DNA of 64,000 nt from positions 1 to 64,000 of the forward strand of contig NZ_JALHLG010000003.1 of the NCBI RefSeq assembly GCF_022832375.1, given 5' to 3'. This DNA is from Novosphingobium beihaiense. GTDB taxonomy: Bacteria; Pseudomonadota; Alphaproteobacteria; Sphingomonadales; Sphingomonadaceae. The notes under the pieces were generated by a model. The model did not search any database and was not told the origin of the DNA. It saw only the letters and a program-made list of their open reading frames with translations. Shown here in pieces: positions 27,656 through 39,737 of the stretch. Position numbers and translations under genes: made by a program. Within the stretch, counting starts at the first letter, position 1, and every line of letters starts with the position of its first letter.

Positions 27656-28237
27656 TCACGCCGCCTCCTGCTGTTCCGACTCTTCAGCCGGGAACGGGAA
27701 ACCGAACAGGCGCAGCAGTTCGCGCGCTTCTTCGTCGGTCTTGGCGGTGGTGGTGACGATGATGTCCATGCCACGCACCTTCTCGATCTGATCGTAGCTG
27801 ATCTCGGGGAAGATGATCTGCTCTTTCAGGCCCATCGCATAGTTGCCGCGGCCGTCGAACGACTTGGCGTTCAGACCACGGAAGTCGCGGATGCGGGGCA
27901 TCGCGATCGTGATGAGGCGATCGAGGAATTCGTACATGCGTTCGCGGCGCAGGGTAACCTTGCAACCGATCGGCATGCCTTCACGCAGCTTGAACTGCGC
28001 GATCGACTTGCGGGCCTTGGTGATCACGGGCTTCTGACCGGCGATGGCTTCCATCTCGGCAGCGGCGGTCGTGACCTTCTTCTTGTCCTGGCTCGCTTCG
28101 CCCACGCCCATGTTGAGCGTGATCTTTTCGATCTTGGGCACTTCCATCACGTTCTTGTAGCCGAACTTTTCGGTCATCGCTTTCGCGATTTCCGTGTCGT
28201 ACTTGGAACGCAGACGGGGGGTGTACTTGTCAGCCAT
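27656..28237 (-). CDS. rplE: 50S ribosomal protein L5
   Basis: A 193-residue uL5 protein: [13 protein letters not shown] start, the signature [13 protein letters not shown] near 44 and [18 protein letters not shown] near 155. It binds 5S rRNA and contacts P-site tRNA. It overlaps the end of rplX by 8 bp, so the two are translated in coupling. A short acidic C-terminal tail is slightly longer than usual. Confidence 0.97.
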   Translation of the reverse strand: MADKYTPRLRSKYDTEIAKAMTEKFGYKNVMEVPKIEKITLNMGVGEASQDKKKVTTAAAEMEAIAGQKPVITKARKSIAQFKLREGMPIGCKVTLRRERMYEFLDRLITIAMPRIRDFRGLNAKSFDGRGNYAMGLKEQIIFPEISYDQIEKVRGMDIIVTTTAKTDEEARELLRLFGFPFPAEESEQQEAA

Positions 28238-28547
28238 CGATGGTCTCCCCGGACTTCACGGCCACACGGACCTTCTTGCCGTCCTTGACTTCGAAGCGAA
28301 CGCGGGTCGGCTTGCCGTCCTTGCCGGCAACCGCGACCTTGCTGATCGCCATCGGCGCGGGCGTGCGGTCGATGCCGCCCTGCGGGTTCGTCTGGGTCGG
28401 CTTGCGGTGCTTGGTGGCAACGTTCACGCCCTCGACCACGACCTTGCCGTCCTTCGGGAGAACCTGAAGCACGGTACCGGTGCGGCCCTTGTCCTTGCCG
28501 GACAGGACGACGACCGAGTCACCCTTCTTGATCTTCGCAGCAGCCAT
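28230..28547 (-). CDS. rplX: 50S ribosomal protein L24
   Basis: A 105-residue uL24 protein. Start ATG 28547 is set by GGAGG seven bases upstream and by its one-base overlap (TGATG) with the rplN stop; the open frame upstream is an antisense-free run-on through rplN. The KOW motif [17 protein letters not shown] is at 7-23. It starts large-subunit assembly and lies by the exit tunnel. Confidence 0.96.
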   Translation of the reverse strand: MAAAKIKKGDSVVVLSGKDKGRTGTVLQVLPKDGKVVVEGVNVATKHRKPTQTNPQGGIDRTPAPMAISKVAVAGKDGKPTRVRFEVKDGKKVRVAVKSGETIDG

Positions 28548-28915
28548 CACAGCACCTCCGGAGCAAGCGAGATGATCTTCATGAAGCCGCGGCCGCGCAG
28601 TTCGCGCACGACGGGGCCGAAGATACGGGTGCCGATCGGCTCCTCGCTCTTGTTGATGAGCACGGCAGCATTGCTGTCGAAGCGGATCACGCTGCCATCG
28701 GGACGGCGCACGTCCTTCTTGGTGCGCACGATCACCGCACGGTGAACGTCGCCCTTCTTGACGCGAGCGCGGGGCTGCGCCTCCTTCACCGACACCACGA
28801 TGATGTCGCCGACGCCGGCGAAACGACGCTTGGACCCGCCCAGTACCTTGATGCACTGGACGCGCTTAGCGCCGCTGTTGTCCGCGACGTCGAGATTGGA
28901 TTGCATCTGGATCAT
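28547..28915 (-). CDS. rplN: 50S ribosomal protein L14
   Basis: A 122-residue uL14 protein, start [18 protein letters not shown] and signature [20 protein letters not shown] near 68. It sits at the subunit interface and is the binding site of silencing factor RsfS. A 92-bp gap with a small GC hairpin separates it from rpsQ. Confidence 0.98.
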   Translation of the reverse strand: MIQMQSNLDVADNSGAKRVQCIKVLGGSKRRFAGVGDIIVVSVKEAQPRARVKKGDVHRAVIVRTKKDVRRPDGSVIRFDSNAAVLINKSEEPIGTRIFGPVVRELRGRGFMKIISLAPEVL

Positions 28916-29007
28916 TGATCCGGTTCCTTCTCAACTGGCTTGCCGGAACCAGTCCGGCAGTTCCAAAACACTACTTCAACCTGCTCTTCGTGAGCTTGTC
29001 GAAGCGA

Positions 29008-29295
29008 TTAGTTGGCCGCCTCGACGTCGAGGTTGGCCTCCACCGCGGTCCCCTTGCTCGCCTGCAGGCGATCGAGCACCTTCCACGTCTTGGTCTTGGA
29101 GAACGGCTTGGTCTCCTCGATACGGACGCGCTCACCGGTGTGGTAGGCATTGTCCTCGTCGTGGGCGTGGTAGCGCTTCGAGCGGCGGATGATCTTCCCG
29201 TACAGGGGGTGCTTCACCTTACGCTCGACGAGCACGGTCACGGTCTTGTCGGTCTTGTCGGAAACGACGGTCCCGATCAGAATACGCTTGGGCAT
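29008..29295 (-). CDS. rpsQ: 30S ribosomal protein S17
   Basis: A 95-residue uS17 protein: [21 protein letters not shown] start region and [18 protein letters not shown] near 53. The family is usually 80-90 residues; the extra residues are an Ala-rich acidic tail. It binds 16S rRNA helices 7 and 11 early in assembly. Confidence 0.97.
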   Translation of the reverse strand: MPKRILIGTVVSDKTDKTVTVLVERKVKHPLYGKIIRRSKRYHAHDEDNAYHTGERVRIEETKPFSKTKTWKVLDRLQASKGTAVEANLDVEAAN

Positions 29296-29307
29296 CGTGT
29301 TTCCTCC

Positions 29308-29511
29308 TTACGCCTTCGCCGCAGCACGCTCGGCCTGGAGCGTCTTGATGCGGGCGATGTCGCGACGGACTTGCTTGATGCGTGCCGGGGCCTCGAGCTG
29401 GCTCGTGGCGGCCTGGAAACGCAGGTTGAACTGCTCGCGCTTGAGGTCGGCGAGATCAGCGGTCAGCTGGTCGTCGGTCTTGGCGCGAAGGTCTTCGATC
29501 TTGGCAGCCAT
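29308..29511 (-). CDS. rpmC: 50S ribosomal protein L29
   Basis: A 67-residue uL29 helical hairpin protein with [21 protein letters not shown] near 20 and [10 protein letters not shown] near 49. It lies at the tunnel exit and, with L23, forms the docking site for trigger factor and SRP. It is 12 bp before rpsQ and 2 bp after rplP. Confidence 0.96.
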   Translation of the reverse strand: MAAKIEDLRAKTDDQLTADLADLKREQFNLRFQAATSQLEAPARIKQVRRDIARIKTLQAERAAAKA

Positions 29512-29513
29512 GA

Positions 29514-29945
29514 TCAGCCCTCCAGGTGCGAGGTGTCGCCGAGACGGGCAACGACCTTGGTCTTGATGGGAAGCTTCATCGCAGCGCGGCTGAACGCCTC
29601 GGCTGCGAGCGGACCGGCAACGCCGTCGAGCTCGAACAGGATACGGCCGGGCTTGACGCGGGCCGCCCAGTATTCGACCGAACCCTTGCCCTTACCCTGA
29701 CGGACTTCGGCAGGCTTCTTCGAAACCGGCACGTCCGGGAAGACGCGGATCCAGAGACGGCCCTGGCGCTTGATGTGGCGGGTGATCGCGCGGCGGGCCG
29801 CTTCGATCTGGCGGGCGGTGATCCGCTCGGGCTCCAGGGCCTTGAGGCCGTAGGAACCGAAGTTCAGGTCGGTGCCACCCTTGGCGTCGCCCTTGATCCG
29901 GCCCTTGAAGGCCTTGCGGAACTTGGTCTTTTTCGGTTGCAGCAT
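29514..29945 (-). CDS. rplP: 50S ribosomal protein L16
   Basis: A 143-residue uL16 protein: [16 protein letters not shown] start, [22 protein letters not shown] near 33 and the conserved RMGKGKG-like segment present as RQGKGKG near 81. It organises the A-site tRNA region of the peptidyl-transferase centre. Confidence 0.98.
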   Translation of the reverse strand: MLQPKKTKFRKAFKGRIKGDAKGGTDLNFGSYGLKALEPERITARQIEAARRAITRHIKRQGRLWIRVFPDVPVSKKPAEVRQGKGKGSVEYWAARVKPGRILFELDGVAGPLAAEAFSRAAMKLPIKTKVVARLGDTSHLEG

Positions 29946-29967
29946 GGTGCTTACTCTATCCTATGCC

Positions 29968-30663
29968 TCAGCGCGCCGGGCGAACGCCGGAGGTCTGAGC
30001 CTCCATCATCAGCCGGTCCTGCGCCGTCGGGTCGTGGCCGAGGATCTCACCCTTGAAGACCCACACCTTGATGCCGATGATGCCATAGGCGGTCAGCGCC
30101 TCGGCTTCGGCATAGTCGATGTTCGCGCGCAGCGTGTGCAGCGGCACACGGCCTTCGCGGTACTGCTCGACACGGGCGATTTCCGCGCCGCCGAGACGGC
30201 CGCCGCACATGATCTTGACGCCTTCGGCGCCCAGACGCATCGCGGACTGCATCGCACGCTTCATCGCCCGGCGGAAAGCCACACGGCGGATCAGCTGGTC
30301 GGCAATGCCCTGAGCGACGAGCTTGGCGTCGATTTCCGGCTTGCGGATCTCAACGATGTTCAGCTTCACTTCGCTCGACGTCATCGTGGCCAGCTTCTTG
30401 CGAAGCTTCTCGATGTCGGCGCCCTTCTTGCCGATGATGACACCCGGACGGGCGGCATAGATCGACACGCGGCACAGCTTGGCAGGACGCTCGATCACCA
30501 CCTTCGAGATCGCCGCCTGCGGCACGCTCTCGATGATGAACTTGCGGATCTTGAGGTCTTCCTCAAGCAGCTTGCCGTAGTCCCGGCCTTCCGCGAACCA
30601 GCGGCTGTCCCAGGTACGGTTGATCTGCAGACGCAGACCGATCGGATTGCTCTTGTGACCCAT
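29968..30663 (-). CDS. rpsC: 30S ribosomal protein S3
   Basis: A 231-residue uS3 protein: [13 protein letters not shown] start, the KH RNA-binding loop [15 protein letters not shown] near 75 and the C-terminal [19 protein letters not shown] near 176. It forms the mRNA entry channel with S4 and S5. It precedes rplP with a 22-bp gap. Confidence 0.98.
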   Translation of the reverse strand: MGHKSNPIGLRLQINRTWDSRWFAEGRDYGKLLEEDLKIRKFIIESVPQAAISKVVIERPAKLCRVSIYAARPGVIIGKKGADIEKLRKKLATMTSSEVKLNIVEIRKPEIDAKLVAQGIADQLIRRVAFRRAMKRAMQSAMRLGAEGVKIMCGGRLGGAEIARVEQYREGRVPLHTLRANIDYAEAEALTAYGIIGIKVWVFKGEILGHDPTAQDRLMMEAQTSGVRPAR

Positions 30664-30666
30664 GGA

Positions 30667-31044
30667 TCAGGCCTCCTCGACTTCGCGAACGACGATCCGC
30701 AGCCGCGAGAAGGGCTTCAGGATCCGGGTGGACTTGCCGCGGCCACGAGCGTGGAAACGCTTCATGGTGATCGACTTGCCGACCGATGCCTCGGCGACGA
30801 CAAGCGCGTCGACGTCGAGGTTGTGGTTGTTTTCCGCATTGGCGATCGCCGAAGCGAGAATCTTGCGGGCTTCCACAGCCATCGCCTTCTTCGAGAAAGC
30901 GAGGATGTTCATGGCTTCCTCGGCCTTCTTGCCGCGGATCAGACCGGCGACGAGATTGAGCTTCTGGGCCGAACCACGGATAGTGGTGCCGACCGCGAGC
31001 GCTTCGTTCTCGCCGACGCGGCGGGGTGCCTTGTCCTTGCTCAT
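30667..31044 (-). CDS. rplV: 50S ribosomal protein L22
   Basis: A 125-residue uL22 protein: [18 protein letters not shown] near 29, the [13 protein letters not shown] hairpin region near 78 that reaches into the exit tunnel (the macrolide-resistance loop), and the [21 protein letters not shown]-terminal motif. Its start overlaps the rpsS stop by one base. Confidence 0.98.
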   Translation of the reverse strand: MSKDKAPRRVGENEALAVGTTIRGSAQKLNLVAGLIRGKKAEEAMNILAFSKKAMAVEARKILASAIANAENNHNLDVDALVVAEASVGKSITMKRFHARGRGKSTRILKPFSRLRIVVREVEEA

Positions 31045-31322
31045 CAGCGCTTGCCCTTCTTGTCGGCGGCGTGGCCAGGGAACGAGCGCGTGGGCGCGAA
31101 TTCACCGAGCTTGTGGCCGACCATGTCCTCGTTGACCGAGACCGGGATGAACTTGTGCCCGTTGTAGACGTTGAACGTCAGACCAACGAACTGCGGAAGG
31201 ATGGTGGAGCGACGCGACCAGGTTTTGATCGGACCGGCGCGGGTACCGGCATCCTGCGCGACCTCGGCCTTCTTGAGAAGGTACAGGTCGACGAAGGGGC
31301 CTTTCCAGACGGAACGTGCCAT
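31044..31322 (-). CDS. rpsS: 30S ribosomal protein S19
   Basis: A 92-residue uS19 protein: [12 protein letters not shown] start and the signature [25 protein letters not shown] (residues about 52-76). It sits in the small-subunit head with S13. It follows rplB by 6 bp. Confidence 0.98.
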   Translation of the reverse strand: MARSVWKGPFVDLYLLKKAEVAQDAGTRAGPIKTWSRRSTILPQFVGLTFNVYNGHKFIPVSVNEDMVGHKLGEFAPTRSFPGHAADKKGKR

Positions 31323-31328
31323 CGTGTC

Positions 31329-32165
31329 TTACCTCTTCTTCTTGGCGTGGCGCGAACGGATGATCATCTTGTCCGTCTGCTTGTTGTTGCGAGTACGGGC
31401 ACCCTTGGTCGGCTTGCCCCACGGGGTAACCGGGTGACGACCGCCCGAAGTGCGGCCTTCACCACCACCGTGCGGGTGATCGACCGGGTTCTTGGCGACA
31501 CCGCGGGTCAGCGGGCGGCGGCCCATCCAACGCTTGCGGCCAGCCTTGGCGAGAGTCTGGTTCTGGTTGTCGGGGTTCGAAACCGCGCCAACCGTACCCA
31601 TGCAATCGCCGCGCAGGTAACGCTGCTCGCCCGAGTTCAGGCGAACGATGACCATGCCGCGGTCACGGCCGACGACCTGGACGTAAGCGCCTGCCGAACG
31701 GGCGATCTGGCCGCCCTTGCCCGGCTTCATCTCCACGTTGTGGCAGATCGTGCCGACCGGCATCTGCGACAGGAGCATCGCGTTGCCCGGCTTCGTGTCG
31801 GTCTTTTCGCCAGCGACGATGACATCGCCAACGGCCAGACGCTGCGGCGCGATGATGTAGGCCTGTTCGCCGTCCGTGTACTTCACCAGAGCGATGAAGG
31901 CGGTGCGGTTCGGGTCATACTCGATCCGCTCGACGGTGGCTTCCATGCCCCACTTGCGACGCTTGAAGTCGATGTAGCGGTACTTCTGCTTGTGGCCGCC
32001 AGCAATGCCGCGCGAAGTCACGTGGCCCTTGTTGTTGCGGCCGCCGGTCTTGCGCTTGCCTTCGGTCAGAGCCTTGACAGGCTTGCCCTTCCACAGCGAC
32101 GACTTGTCGACGAGGACCAGGCCGCGGCGGGCGGGGCTGGTCGGGTTGTAATGCTTGAGTGCCAT
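31329..32165 (-). CDS. rplB: 50S ribosomal protein L2
   Basis: A 278-residue uL2 protein: [16 protein letters not shown] start, the [14 protein letters not shown] region near 186 and the signature [18 protein letters not shown] near 220, whose histidine is essential for peptidyl-transferase function. It bridges the two subunits. Confidence 0.98.
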   Translation of the reverse strand: MALKHYNPTSPARRGLVLVDKSSLWKGKPVKALTEGKRKTGGRNNKGHVTSRGIAGGHKQKYRYIDFKRRKWGMEATVERIEYDPNRTAFIALVKYTDGEQAYIIAPQRLAVGDVIVAGEKTDTKPGNAMLLSQMPVGTICHNVEMKPGKGGQIARSAGAYVQVVGRDRGMVIVRLNSGEQRYLRGDCMGTVGAVSNPDNQNQTLAKAGRKRWMGRRPLTRGVAKNPVDHPHGGGEGRTSGGRHPVTPWGKPTKGARTRNNKQTDKMIIRSRHAKKKR

Positions 32166-32169
32166 CGGA

Positions 32170-32487
32170 TCAGCCCTGTACGCCTTCGGTGATGTCGATC
32201 GGCTGCTCGCCTTCGGCCAGCGTGACGATCGCCTTCTTCACGTCGCTGCGGCGGTATGCCTTACCGCGCCAGCGCTTGGTCTTGCCCTTGGTGACCAGCG
32301 TGTTGACGCTCTTGACCTTGCGGCCGAACAGCGCCTCGACGGCAGCCTTGATCTCGGGCTTGCTCGCAGTGTCCGCCACCTTGAAAACGACGGCGTTGTT
32401 CTCGGAGACGAGCGTCGACTTTTCCGTGATGTGGGGAGCAAGGATCACGTCGTAGTGACGGATATCCACTTCCTGGGTCTTAGCCAT
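32170..32487 (-). CDS. rplW: 50S ribosomal protein L23
   Basis: A 105-residue uL23 protein: [21 protein letters not shown] near 17, [13 protein letters not shown] near 51 and [19 protein letters not shown] near 68. It forms the exit-tunnel docking site for trigger factor and SRP. Its start overlaps the rplD stop by one base (TAATG). Confidence 0.98.
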   Translation of the reverse strand: MAKTQEVDIRHYDVILAPHITEKSTLVSENNAVVFKVADTASKPEIKAAVEALFGRKVKSVNTLVTKGKTKRWRGKAYRRSDVKKAIVTLAEGEQPIDITEGVQG

Positions 32488-33125
32488 TAGTTAGTCCCTC
32501 CCGGGAGGGCGAAACGCGCCTCCAGCTTTTCGACCGCGGCGCGCGTCAGCACCAGCGTATCATGCTTCAGGATGTCATAGACGTTGGCGCCCATGGCCGG
32601 GAGCACGTTGACGCCGACGATGTTGCGGGCGGCGCGGGCGAAGTTGTCGTTCACCGCTTCGCCGTCGATCACCAGCACCTTCTTGCCGAAACCCGCCTTG
32701 GCGAGCTGACCGGCCAGCGCCTTGGTCTTGCCTTCGCTGTCGAGCGTGTCGACGATCACGAGACCATTCTGAGCCTTGGCCGAGAGAGCCATCTTGAGGC
32801 CGAGAGCACGAACCTTCTTGTTCAGCGAGACGTCGAACTCGCGGCGGCGTGCACCGTGAGCCTTACCACCGCCGATGAAGACCGGAGCCTTGCGGTCACC
32901 GTGGCGAGCCGTGCCGCCGCCCTTCTGGCGGCCCCACTTCTTGCCGGTGCGCGCAACGTCCGAACGCTCGCGGGTGGCGCGGGCGATGCCGCGGCGGTTT
33001 TCGAGCTGCCAGGTCACCACGCGGTGCATGATGTCCGCACGCGGTTCGAGACCGAATACGGCATCCGACAGATCGATGTCGCCGTTACCGGCAGTGCCAT
33101 CGAGGTTGAGGACTTGAACCTTCAC
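32487..33125 (-). CDS. rplD: 50S ribosomal protein L4
   Basis: A 212-residue uL4 protein with the tunnel loop [24 protein letters not shown] (about 60-83) and a globular C-terminal half. L4 is the autogenous repressor of the S10 operon in gammaproteobacteria; no matching leader was recognised here. It follows rplC by 3 bp. Confidence 0.98.
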   Translation of the reverse strand: MKVQVLNLDGTAGNGDIDLSDAVFGLEPRADIMHRVVTWQLENRRGIARATRERSDVARTGKKWGRQKGGGTARHGDRKAPVFIGGGKAHGARRREFDVSLNKKVRALGLKMALSAKAQNGLVIVDTLDSEGKTKALAGQLAKAGFGKKVLVIDGEAVNDNFARAARNIVGVNVLPAMGANVYDILKHDTLVLTRAAVEKLEARFALPGGTN

Positions 33126-33128
33126 GAC

Positions 33129-33887
33129 TTAGCCCTCCTGGCCTTCGGTCGCTTCGACAGCTGCGGTATCTTCCGCAGGGGTGTCGGCAGCGGCCGAGTC
33201 ATTGCTGTTGGCGGCCTGCTTCAGGCCGGCGGGATAGGGAGCCTCGGCGTGACGGTCGACCTTGACGGCGTCCGAAACCGTGAGCCAGGCATTCTTCGCG
33301 CCCGGGACAGAGCCCTTGACGAAGATCAGGCCGCGCTCGTCGTCCACACGGACGATTTCGAGGTTCTGCTGTGTACGCTGACGGTCGCCCATGTGACCGG
33401 CCATCTTCTTGTTCTTGAAGACCTTGCCCGGATCCTGGCGGTTACCGGTCGAACCGTGCGAACGGTGCGACAGCGAAACACCGTGGGTGGCGCGAAGACC
33501 GCCGAAGCCCCAGCGCTTCATCGCGCCCTGGAAGCCCTTACCCTGGGTGTGCCCGGCAACGTCGACCAGCTGGCCCGGCACGAAGTGCGAGGCGGCGATG
33601 GTCGCGCCGACATCGAGCAGCGCATCGTCAGCGACGCGGAACTCGGCAACGCGCATCTTCAGCGGCACTTCGGCCTTGGCGAAGTGCTCACGCTGCGGCT
33701 TGGCAACATTCTTCTGCTTGGCTTCGCCGGCACCGAGCTGAACCGCGACATAACCGTCGCGGTCTGCGGTGCGGACCGAAACCACCTGGCAATCTTCCAG
33801 CGCCAAGACGGTGACCGGCACGTGCCGTCCGTCTTCCTGGAAAAGCCGGGTCATCCCGACTTTCTTGGCGATCACGCCGGTACGCAT
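33129..33887 (-). CDS. rplC: 50S ribosomal protein L3
   Basis: A 252-residue uL3 protein: [16 protein letters not shown] start, the loop [31 protein letters not shown] (about 136-166) that approaches the peptidyl-transferase centre, and an acidic Ala/Glu-rich C-terminal tail of about 35 residues that most homologues have in shorter form. A 352-bp gap separates it from rpsJ, wider than the usual S10-operon spacing. Confidence 0.97.
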   Translation of the reverse strand: MRTGVIAKKVGMTRLFQEDGRHVPVTVLALEDCQVVSVRTADRDGYVAVQLGAGEAKQKNVAKPQREHFAKAEVPLKMRVAEFRVADDALLDVGATIAASHFVPGQLVDVAGHTQGKGFQGAMKRWGFGGLRATHGVSLSHRSHGSTGNRQDPGKVFKNKKMAGHMGDRQRTQQNLEIVRVDDERGLIFVKGSVPGAKNAWLTVSDAVKVDRHAEAPYPAGLKQAANSNDSAAADTPAEDTAAVEATEGQEG

Positions 33888-34197
33888 GACCTGTACTCCT
33901 TACAGAGGCCTGCCCGGGCCCATCCCGAACAGGCGTGTCCAGCCCAAATTGTGATGCATGCCCCGTCCGGGCTGGGTGCTCCCTGCTGGCCCATTCGCGG
34001 GCTGCGGAAGCGAGACGGGGGACGCATTCCCGGCGCTTGGCCCGAAGGCGGCGCCGGAGGTATCCCTTGTGTCCCCGCCGGTTTCCCTTGGGGGCTCTGT
34101 CTCTGCGGGTTTCTCCCCGCAAAGCCGATCTCGAGGATCGACAAGGTCATCTGAACCCGAAGGTTCGAATATCGCTCCGATCGTTTCAGGTCCGATC
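33888..34197 (-). other. Gene-free gap between rpsJ terminator and rplC
   Basis: About 310 bp without a credible coding frame; the open frames seen here have no ribosome binding site and follow the GC bias. It must supply a promoter for rplC if the terminator after rpsJ works. I could not pick a convincing -35/-10 pair. Confidence 0.5.
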
Positions 34198-34230
34198 GAA
34201 AAAGACCTTGGGGCCGCCAGAGGCAGCCCC
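34198..34230 (-). terminator. Terminator or attenuator after rpsJ
   Basis: A 9-bp stem with one G-T pair and a 3-base loop (34210-34230) is followed on the minus strand by AAGGTCTTTTTC. It begins 10 bases after the rpsJ stop. It would end or reduce transcription before the rest of the S10 operon. Confidence 0.7.
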
Positions 34231-34239
34231 GAAGCTGAC

Positions 34240-34551
34240 TTAAGCCAGCTTGATCTCGACGTTCACGCCAGCGGCCAGATCGAGCTTCATCAGCGCATCG
34301 ACAGTGGCGGCGTTCGGCTGCACGATGTCGAGCAGGCGCTTGTAGGTGCGAACCTCGAACTGCTCACGCGACTTCTTGTCGATGTGCGGACCGCGGTTCA
34401 CGGTGAACTTCTCGATCTTCGTCGGCAGCGGAATGGGGCCCCGAATGAGCGCGCCGGTACGGCGGGCGGTGTCAGCGATTTCGCCAGTGGCCTGGTCGAG
34501 TACGCGATGGTCAAACGCCTTGAGGCGAATGCGAATGTTCTGAGCTTCCAT
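34240..34551 (-). CDS. rpsJ: 30S ribosomal protein S10 / NusJ
   Basis: A 103-residue uS10 protein: [17 protein letters not shown] near 4 and the signature [26 protein letters not shown] (about 41-66). Besides its place in the small-subunit head it pairs with NusB in antitermination and with NusG in coupling. It stands apart from rplC with a hairpin and gap, and from tuf with the HNH gene between. Confidence 0.98.
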   Translation of the reverse strand: MEAQNIRIRLKAFDHRVLDQATGEIADTARRTGALIRGPIPLPTKIEKFTVNRGPHIDKKSREQFEVRTYKRLLDIVQPNAATVDALMKLDLAAGVNVEIKLA

Positions 34552-34652
34552 TACCTACTACCGATGAGAAAGAGCCAAAGGGCTTTCGCCCCGATCAATT
34601 CGAAGCGCGCCCCTACACCGCGCCCGGGATTCGCGCAAGGCCTGATTCCGCT

Positions 34653-34672
34653 AAAAAAGCGCAATTCCGCGC
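34653..34672 (-). terminator. Weak terminator after the HNH gene
   Basis: A short GCGC/GCGC stem (34659-34672) followed by six T residues on the minus strand, about 100 bp after the HNH gene stop and upstream of rpsJ. The stem is short, so this is tentative. Confidence 0.35.
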
Positions 34673-34769
34673 GATCGCCGCGATCCACCCGCGCCGCGTA
34701 AGGAAATGACTCAAAGGCACCTTATCACGCACGATTCCGAAGTCATCGCCGCCACCCCCCCTGAGACAC

Positions 34770-35123
34770 CTACCGCTGCTTCTTCTTGCCCAGCGTGGCG
34801 TTGAAATCCGGATCCTTGTTGGCGACCCAGCCCAGGAACTTCTCGATGCGCGGATCGAGCTTCAGCAGATCCACATCCAGCCCGTAGCGCTGCAGTTCCG
34901 AGTTGGTGAAAGTGGTAATCAACATGTTCTGGCAGATCGGGTGCATCGGCACGGTATCGCGCCCGCCCCGGCTCTTGGGAACCGGATGATGCCAGACCAC
35001 GGTTTCGCCACAAGGCCTGCCGCAAAGCCAGCAATCGGGCGGCGGCGCAGCATCGGCTGCCTCGTCTTCGTCATCGCGAAACACGTCCTCGCGGGGACCG
35101 TGCTTTGAATATTTGCGTGCCAT
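34770..35123 (-). CDS. HNH-type zinc protein (HNH endonuclease family)
   Basis: Start at ATG 35123 (MARKYSKHGPRED); 117 residues. It carries CWLCGRPC near 31, then VWHHPVPKSRGG near 43 and HPICQNML near 61. This is the Cys-pair, HH and H order of small HNH domains with a structural zinc. Members cut DNA or are part of repair and defence genes; activity here is not proven. It sits between tuf and rpsJ, behind the tuf terminator, so it is an insertion in an otherwise conserved gene order. Confidence 0.7.
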   Translation of the reverse strand: MARKYSKHGPREDVFRDDEDEAADAAPPPDCWLCGRPCGETVVWHHPVPKSRGGRDTVPMHPICQNMLITTFTNSELQRYGLDVDLLKLDPRIEKFLGWVANKDPDFNATLGKKKQR

Positions 35124-35161
35124 GCCGCTCCCCCTGCCCCGGCCTGCTCCGGCCCGCAACG

Positions 35162-35199
35162 AAAAAGCCCGGCCTCCTTGCGGAGACCGGGCCTTTTAA
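35162..35199 (-). terminator. Rho-independent terminator after tuf
   Basis: A GC-rich hairpin (CCCGG/CCGGG outer stem and CTCC/GGAG inner stem) flanked by A- and T-runs ends on the minus strand in GGGCTTTTTCGTT. It lies 25 bp after the tuf stop and ends the str operon; it could work in both directions. Confidence 0.85.
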
Positions 35200-35223
35200 C
35201 TCGGTTATCCGAGGATCAGCGAA

Positions 35224-36414
35224 TTACTTCGTGATCTTCGCGACAACGCCCGAGCCGACGGTGCGGCCGCCTTCGCGGATAGCGAAGCGGAGGCCTTCGT
35301 CCATGGCGATCGGGGCGATCAGCTTGACCGACAGGGCAACGTTGTCGCCCGGCATGACCATCTCGGTGCCCTCGGGGAGGATCACTTCACCGGTCACGTC
35401 GGTGGTGCGGAAGTAGAACTGCGGGCGGTAGTTGGCGAAGAACGGCGTGTGACGGCCACCTTCGTCCTTCGACAGCACGTAGACTTCGGCGTCGAACTCT
35501 GTGTGCGGGGTCACGGTGCCCGGCTTGGCGAGAACCTGGCCACGCTCCACGTCGTCGCGCTTCAGGCCACGAACCAGCGCGCCGATGTTGTCGCCAGCTT
35601 CGCCCTGGTCGAGCAGCTTGCGGAACATTTCAACGCCGGTGACGGTGGTCTTCTGGGTGTCGCGGATGCCGACGACTTCGACTTCCTCGCCAACCTTGAT
35701 GATGCCGGTTTCGACGCGGCCGGTGACAACCGTACCACGGCCCGAGATCGAGAACACGTCTTCGACGGGCATCAGGAACGCCTGGTCGGTCGGACGCGGC
35801 GGCTGCGGGATGTATTCGTCGACAGCCTTCATCAGCTCGACGATCGAGTTCTTGCCGATCTCGTCGTCACGGCCTTCGAGAGCGGCCAGAGCCGAACCCT
35901 TGATGATCGGAATATCGTCGCCCGGGAACTCGTACGAGGACAGCAGTTCGCGAACTTCGAGCTCGACCAGTTCAAGCAGCTCTTCGTCGTCAACCTGGTC
36001 GACCTTGTTGAGGTACACGACCAGAGCCGGCACACCGACCTGACGGGCGAGAAGGATGTGCTCGCGGGTCTGCGGCATCGGGCCGTCAGCGGCGTTCACG
36101 ACGAGGATCGCACCGTCCATCTGAGCAGCGCCGGTGATCATGTTCTTCACATAGTCGGCGTGGCCCGGGCAGTCGACGTGCGCGTAGTGGCGGGCGTCGG
36201 TTTCGTACTCGACGTGCGCGGTCGAGATGGTGATGCCGCGCTCGCGCTCTTCCGGAGCCTTGTCGATGTTGGCGAAATCGACCGCTTCACCGCCGTAGAC
36301 TTCGGCCATGACCTTGGTGATGGCAGCCGTCAGGGTGGTCTTGCCGTGGTCGACGTGACCGATGGTGCCGATATTGCAGTGCGGCTTGTTCCGCTCGAAT
36401 TTTGCCTTCGCCAT
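35224..36414 (-). CDS. tuf: Elongation factor Tu
   Basis: A 396-residue GTPase that delivers aminoacyl-tRNA to the ribosome. G-motifs are GHVDHGKT at 19-26, the switch REMGITI-type REGITI-like segment RERGITI near 57, DCPGH near 80 and NKVD near 135. Domains 2 and 3 follow, with the C-terminal [13 protein letters not shown]. It follows fusA by 95 bp, as in the str operon. Only one copy lies in this window. Confidence 0.98.
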   Translation of the reverse strand: MAKAKFERNKPHCNIGTIGHVDHGKTTLTAAITKVMAEVYGGEAVDFANIDKAPEERERGITISTAHVEYETDARHYAHVDCPGHADYVKNMITGAAQMDGAILVVNAADGPMPQTREHILLARQVGVPALVVYLNKVDQVDDEELLELVELEVRELLSSYEFPGDDIPIIKGSALAALEGRDDEIGKNSIVELMKAVDEYIPQPPRPTDQAFLMPVEDVFSISGRGTVVTGRVETGIIKVGEEVEVVGIRDTQKTTVTGVEMFRKLLDQGEAGDNIGALVRGLKRDDVERGQVLAKPGTVTPHTEFDAEVYVLSKDEGGRHTPFFANYRPQFYFRTTDVTGEVILPEGTEMVMPGDNVALSVKLIAPIAMDEGLRFAIREGGRTVGSGVVAKITK

Positions 36415-36509
36415 CTTTCAAACCTTCTTTCGTAATGAAATTGAATCTGCGGGTGTGGAGGCGGAGCCCGCGGAATCAGCAGGCGCCGCCCCTAGAACCA
36501 TTCTTGCCC

Positions 36510-38603
<2,094 letters not shown>

Positions 38604-38679
38604 GGTGAAAATCCTTAGCAGGAGTTTGGAAGGAACCGGGGCTCAAATAAGCCCAAGCCCCCTGAATTGAAAGTGTGAC

Positions 38680-38702
38680 GCCCGCATGACGTGCATGCGG
38701 GC
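38680..38702 (-). other. Hairpin between rpsG and fusA
   Basis: A perfect 9-bp stem GCCCGCATG/CATGCGGGC with a 5-base loop lies 13 bp after the rpsG stop. No T-run follows, so it is more likely a processing or stability element than a terminator. Confidence 0.45.
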
Positions 38703-38715
38703 CCCACGAAGCGTC

Positions 38716-39186
38716 TTACCAGCGGTAATGCGAGAAGGCGCGGTTGGCGTCCGCCATGCGGTGGGTGTCTTCGCGCTTCTTGACGGCATTGCCGCGGTTG
38801 TTGGCGGCATCCATCAGCTCGCCCGAAAGACGGGCCGACATGGTGGTTTCGGGACGGTTGCGCGCGGCAGTGATCAGCCAGCGGATGGCGAGCGCCTGTG
38901 CACGTTCCGGACGGACTTCGACCGGAACCTGGTAGGTCGCACCACCGACGCGGCGGCTGCGGACCTCGATCTGCGGCTTCACGTTATTCAGGGCATCGTG
39001 GAACAGCTGAACCGGATCGGCCTTGGCGCGGGCTTCCATGGTGTCGAGCGCACCGTAAACGATGGACTCGGCAACCGACTTCTTACCATCGAGCATGAGG
39101 TTGTTCATGAACTTCGACAGGACCTGATCACCGAACTTCGGATCAGGCAGGATTTCCCGCTTCTCGGGACGACGACGACGTGACAT
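38716..39186 (-). CDS. rpsG: 30S ribosomal protein S7
   Basis: A 156-residue uS7 protein: [20 protein letters not shown] start region and the [20 protein letters not shown] signature present as [16 protein letters not shown] near 78. It starts assembly of the 30S head and lies by the E site. It is 179 bp after rpsL, with a palindromic repeat between. Confidence 0.98.
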   Translation of the reverse strand: MSRRRRPEKREILPDPKFGDQVLSKFMNNLMLDGKKSVAESIVYGALDTMEARAKADPVQLFHDALNNVKPQIEVRSRRVGGATYQVPVEVRPERAQALAIRWLITAARNRPETTMSARLSGELMDAANNRGNAVKKREDTHRMADANRAFSHYRW

Positions 39187-39229
39187 TTCTTAACTCCAAA
39201 ATGTCCGGAGCGTAGCGGAGACCTTTAAA

Positions 39230-39337
39230 CGTCATCCCTGCGAAGGCAGGGATCTCGGGCCTCCAGGCCGCTCGGTATGTTTCATACTGCTTCGTCGCGT
39301 TTTGCGGCCAGCAGCCCCAGCCTTCGCTGGGATGACG
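39230..39337. repeat. Paired REP-like palindromes between rpsL and rpsG
   Basis: Two inverted copies of a palindrome face each other: CGTCATCCCTGCGAAGGCAG... at 39230-39253 and its near-exact complement at 39315-39337. Each half is itself a hairpin (ATCCCTGC-GAAG-GCAGGGAT type). This ATCCC-TTCG-GGGAT repeat is a common extragenic element in alphaproteobacteria. It interrupts the rpsL-rpsG spacer. Confidence 0.75.
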
Positions 39338-39365
39338 GGCGCTGCCATGCGACGTGGCGAGCGGC

Positions 39366-39737
39366 TTATTTCGGACGCTTGGCGCCGTACTTCGAGCGGG
39401 ACTGCTTGCGATCCTTCACGCCCTGCGTGTCGAGCACGCCGCGCAGGATGTGGTAGCGCACACCGGGAAGGTCGCGCACACGGCCGCCGCGGATGAGCAC
39501 AACCGAGTGCTCCTGCAGGTTGTGGCCTTCGCCGGGAATGTACGAAATGACTTCGCGGCTGTTGGTGAGACGCACCTTGGCGACCTTGCGGAGAGCCGAG
39601 TTCGGCTTCTTCGGGGTCGTGGTGTAGACGCGGGTGCAGACGCCGCGCTTCTGCGGGTTCTGCTCCATCGCCGGGACCTTGCTCTTGGCCTTCTGCGGCT
39701 CGCGACCCTTGCGGATCAGCTGGTTGATAGTGGGCAT
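39366..39737 (-). CDS. rpsL: 30S ribosomal protein S12
   Basis: A 123-residue uS12 protein: [13 protein letters not shown] start, [18 protein letters not shown] near 40 (the lysine in this motif is the usual streptomycin-resistance position and is wild type) and [17 protein letters not shown] near 90. It governs decoding accuracy. First gene of the str operon here. Confidence 0.98.
   Translation of the reverse strand: MPTINQLIRKGREPQKAKSKVPAMEQNPQKRGVCTRVYTTTPKKPNSALRKVAKVRLTNSREVISYIPGEGHNLQEHSVVLIRGGRVRDLPGVRYHILRGVLDTQGVKDRKQSRSKYGAKRPK

Noticed and set aside
28975..29010. TGAGCTTGTCGAAGC, part of a common extragenic repeat
   Set aside because: Only one short arm is present between rplN and rpsQ; the partner arm is missing, so it may be a remnant or chance.
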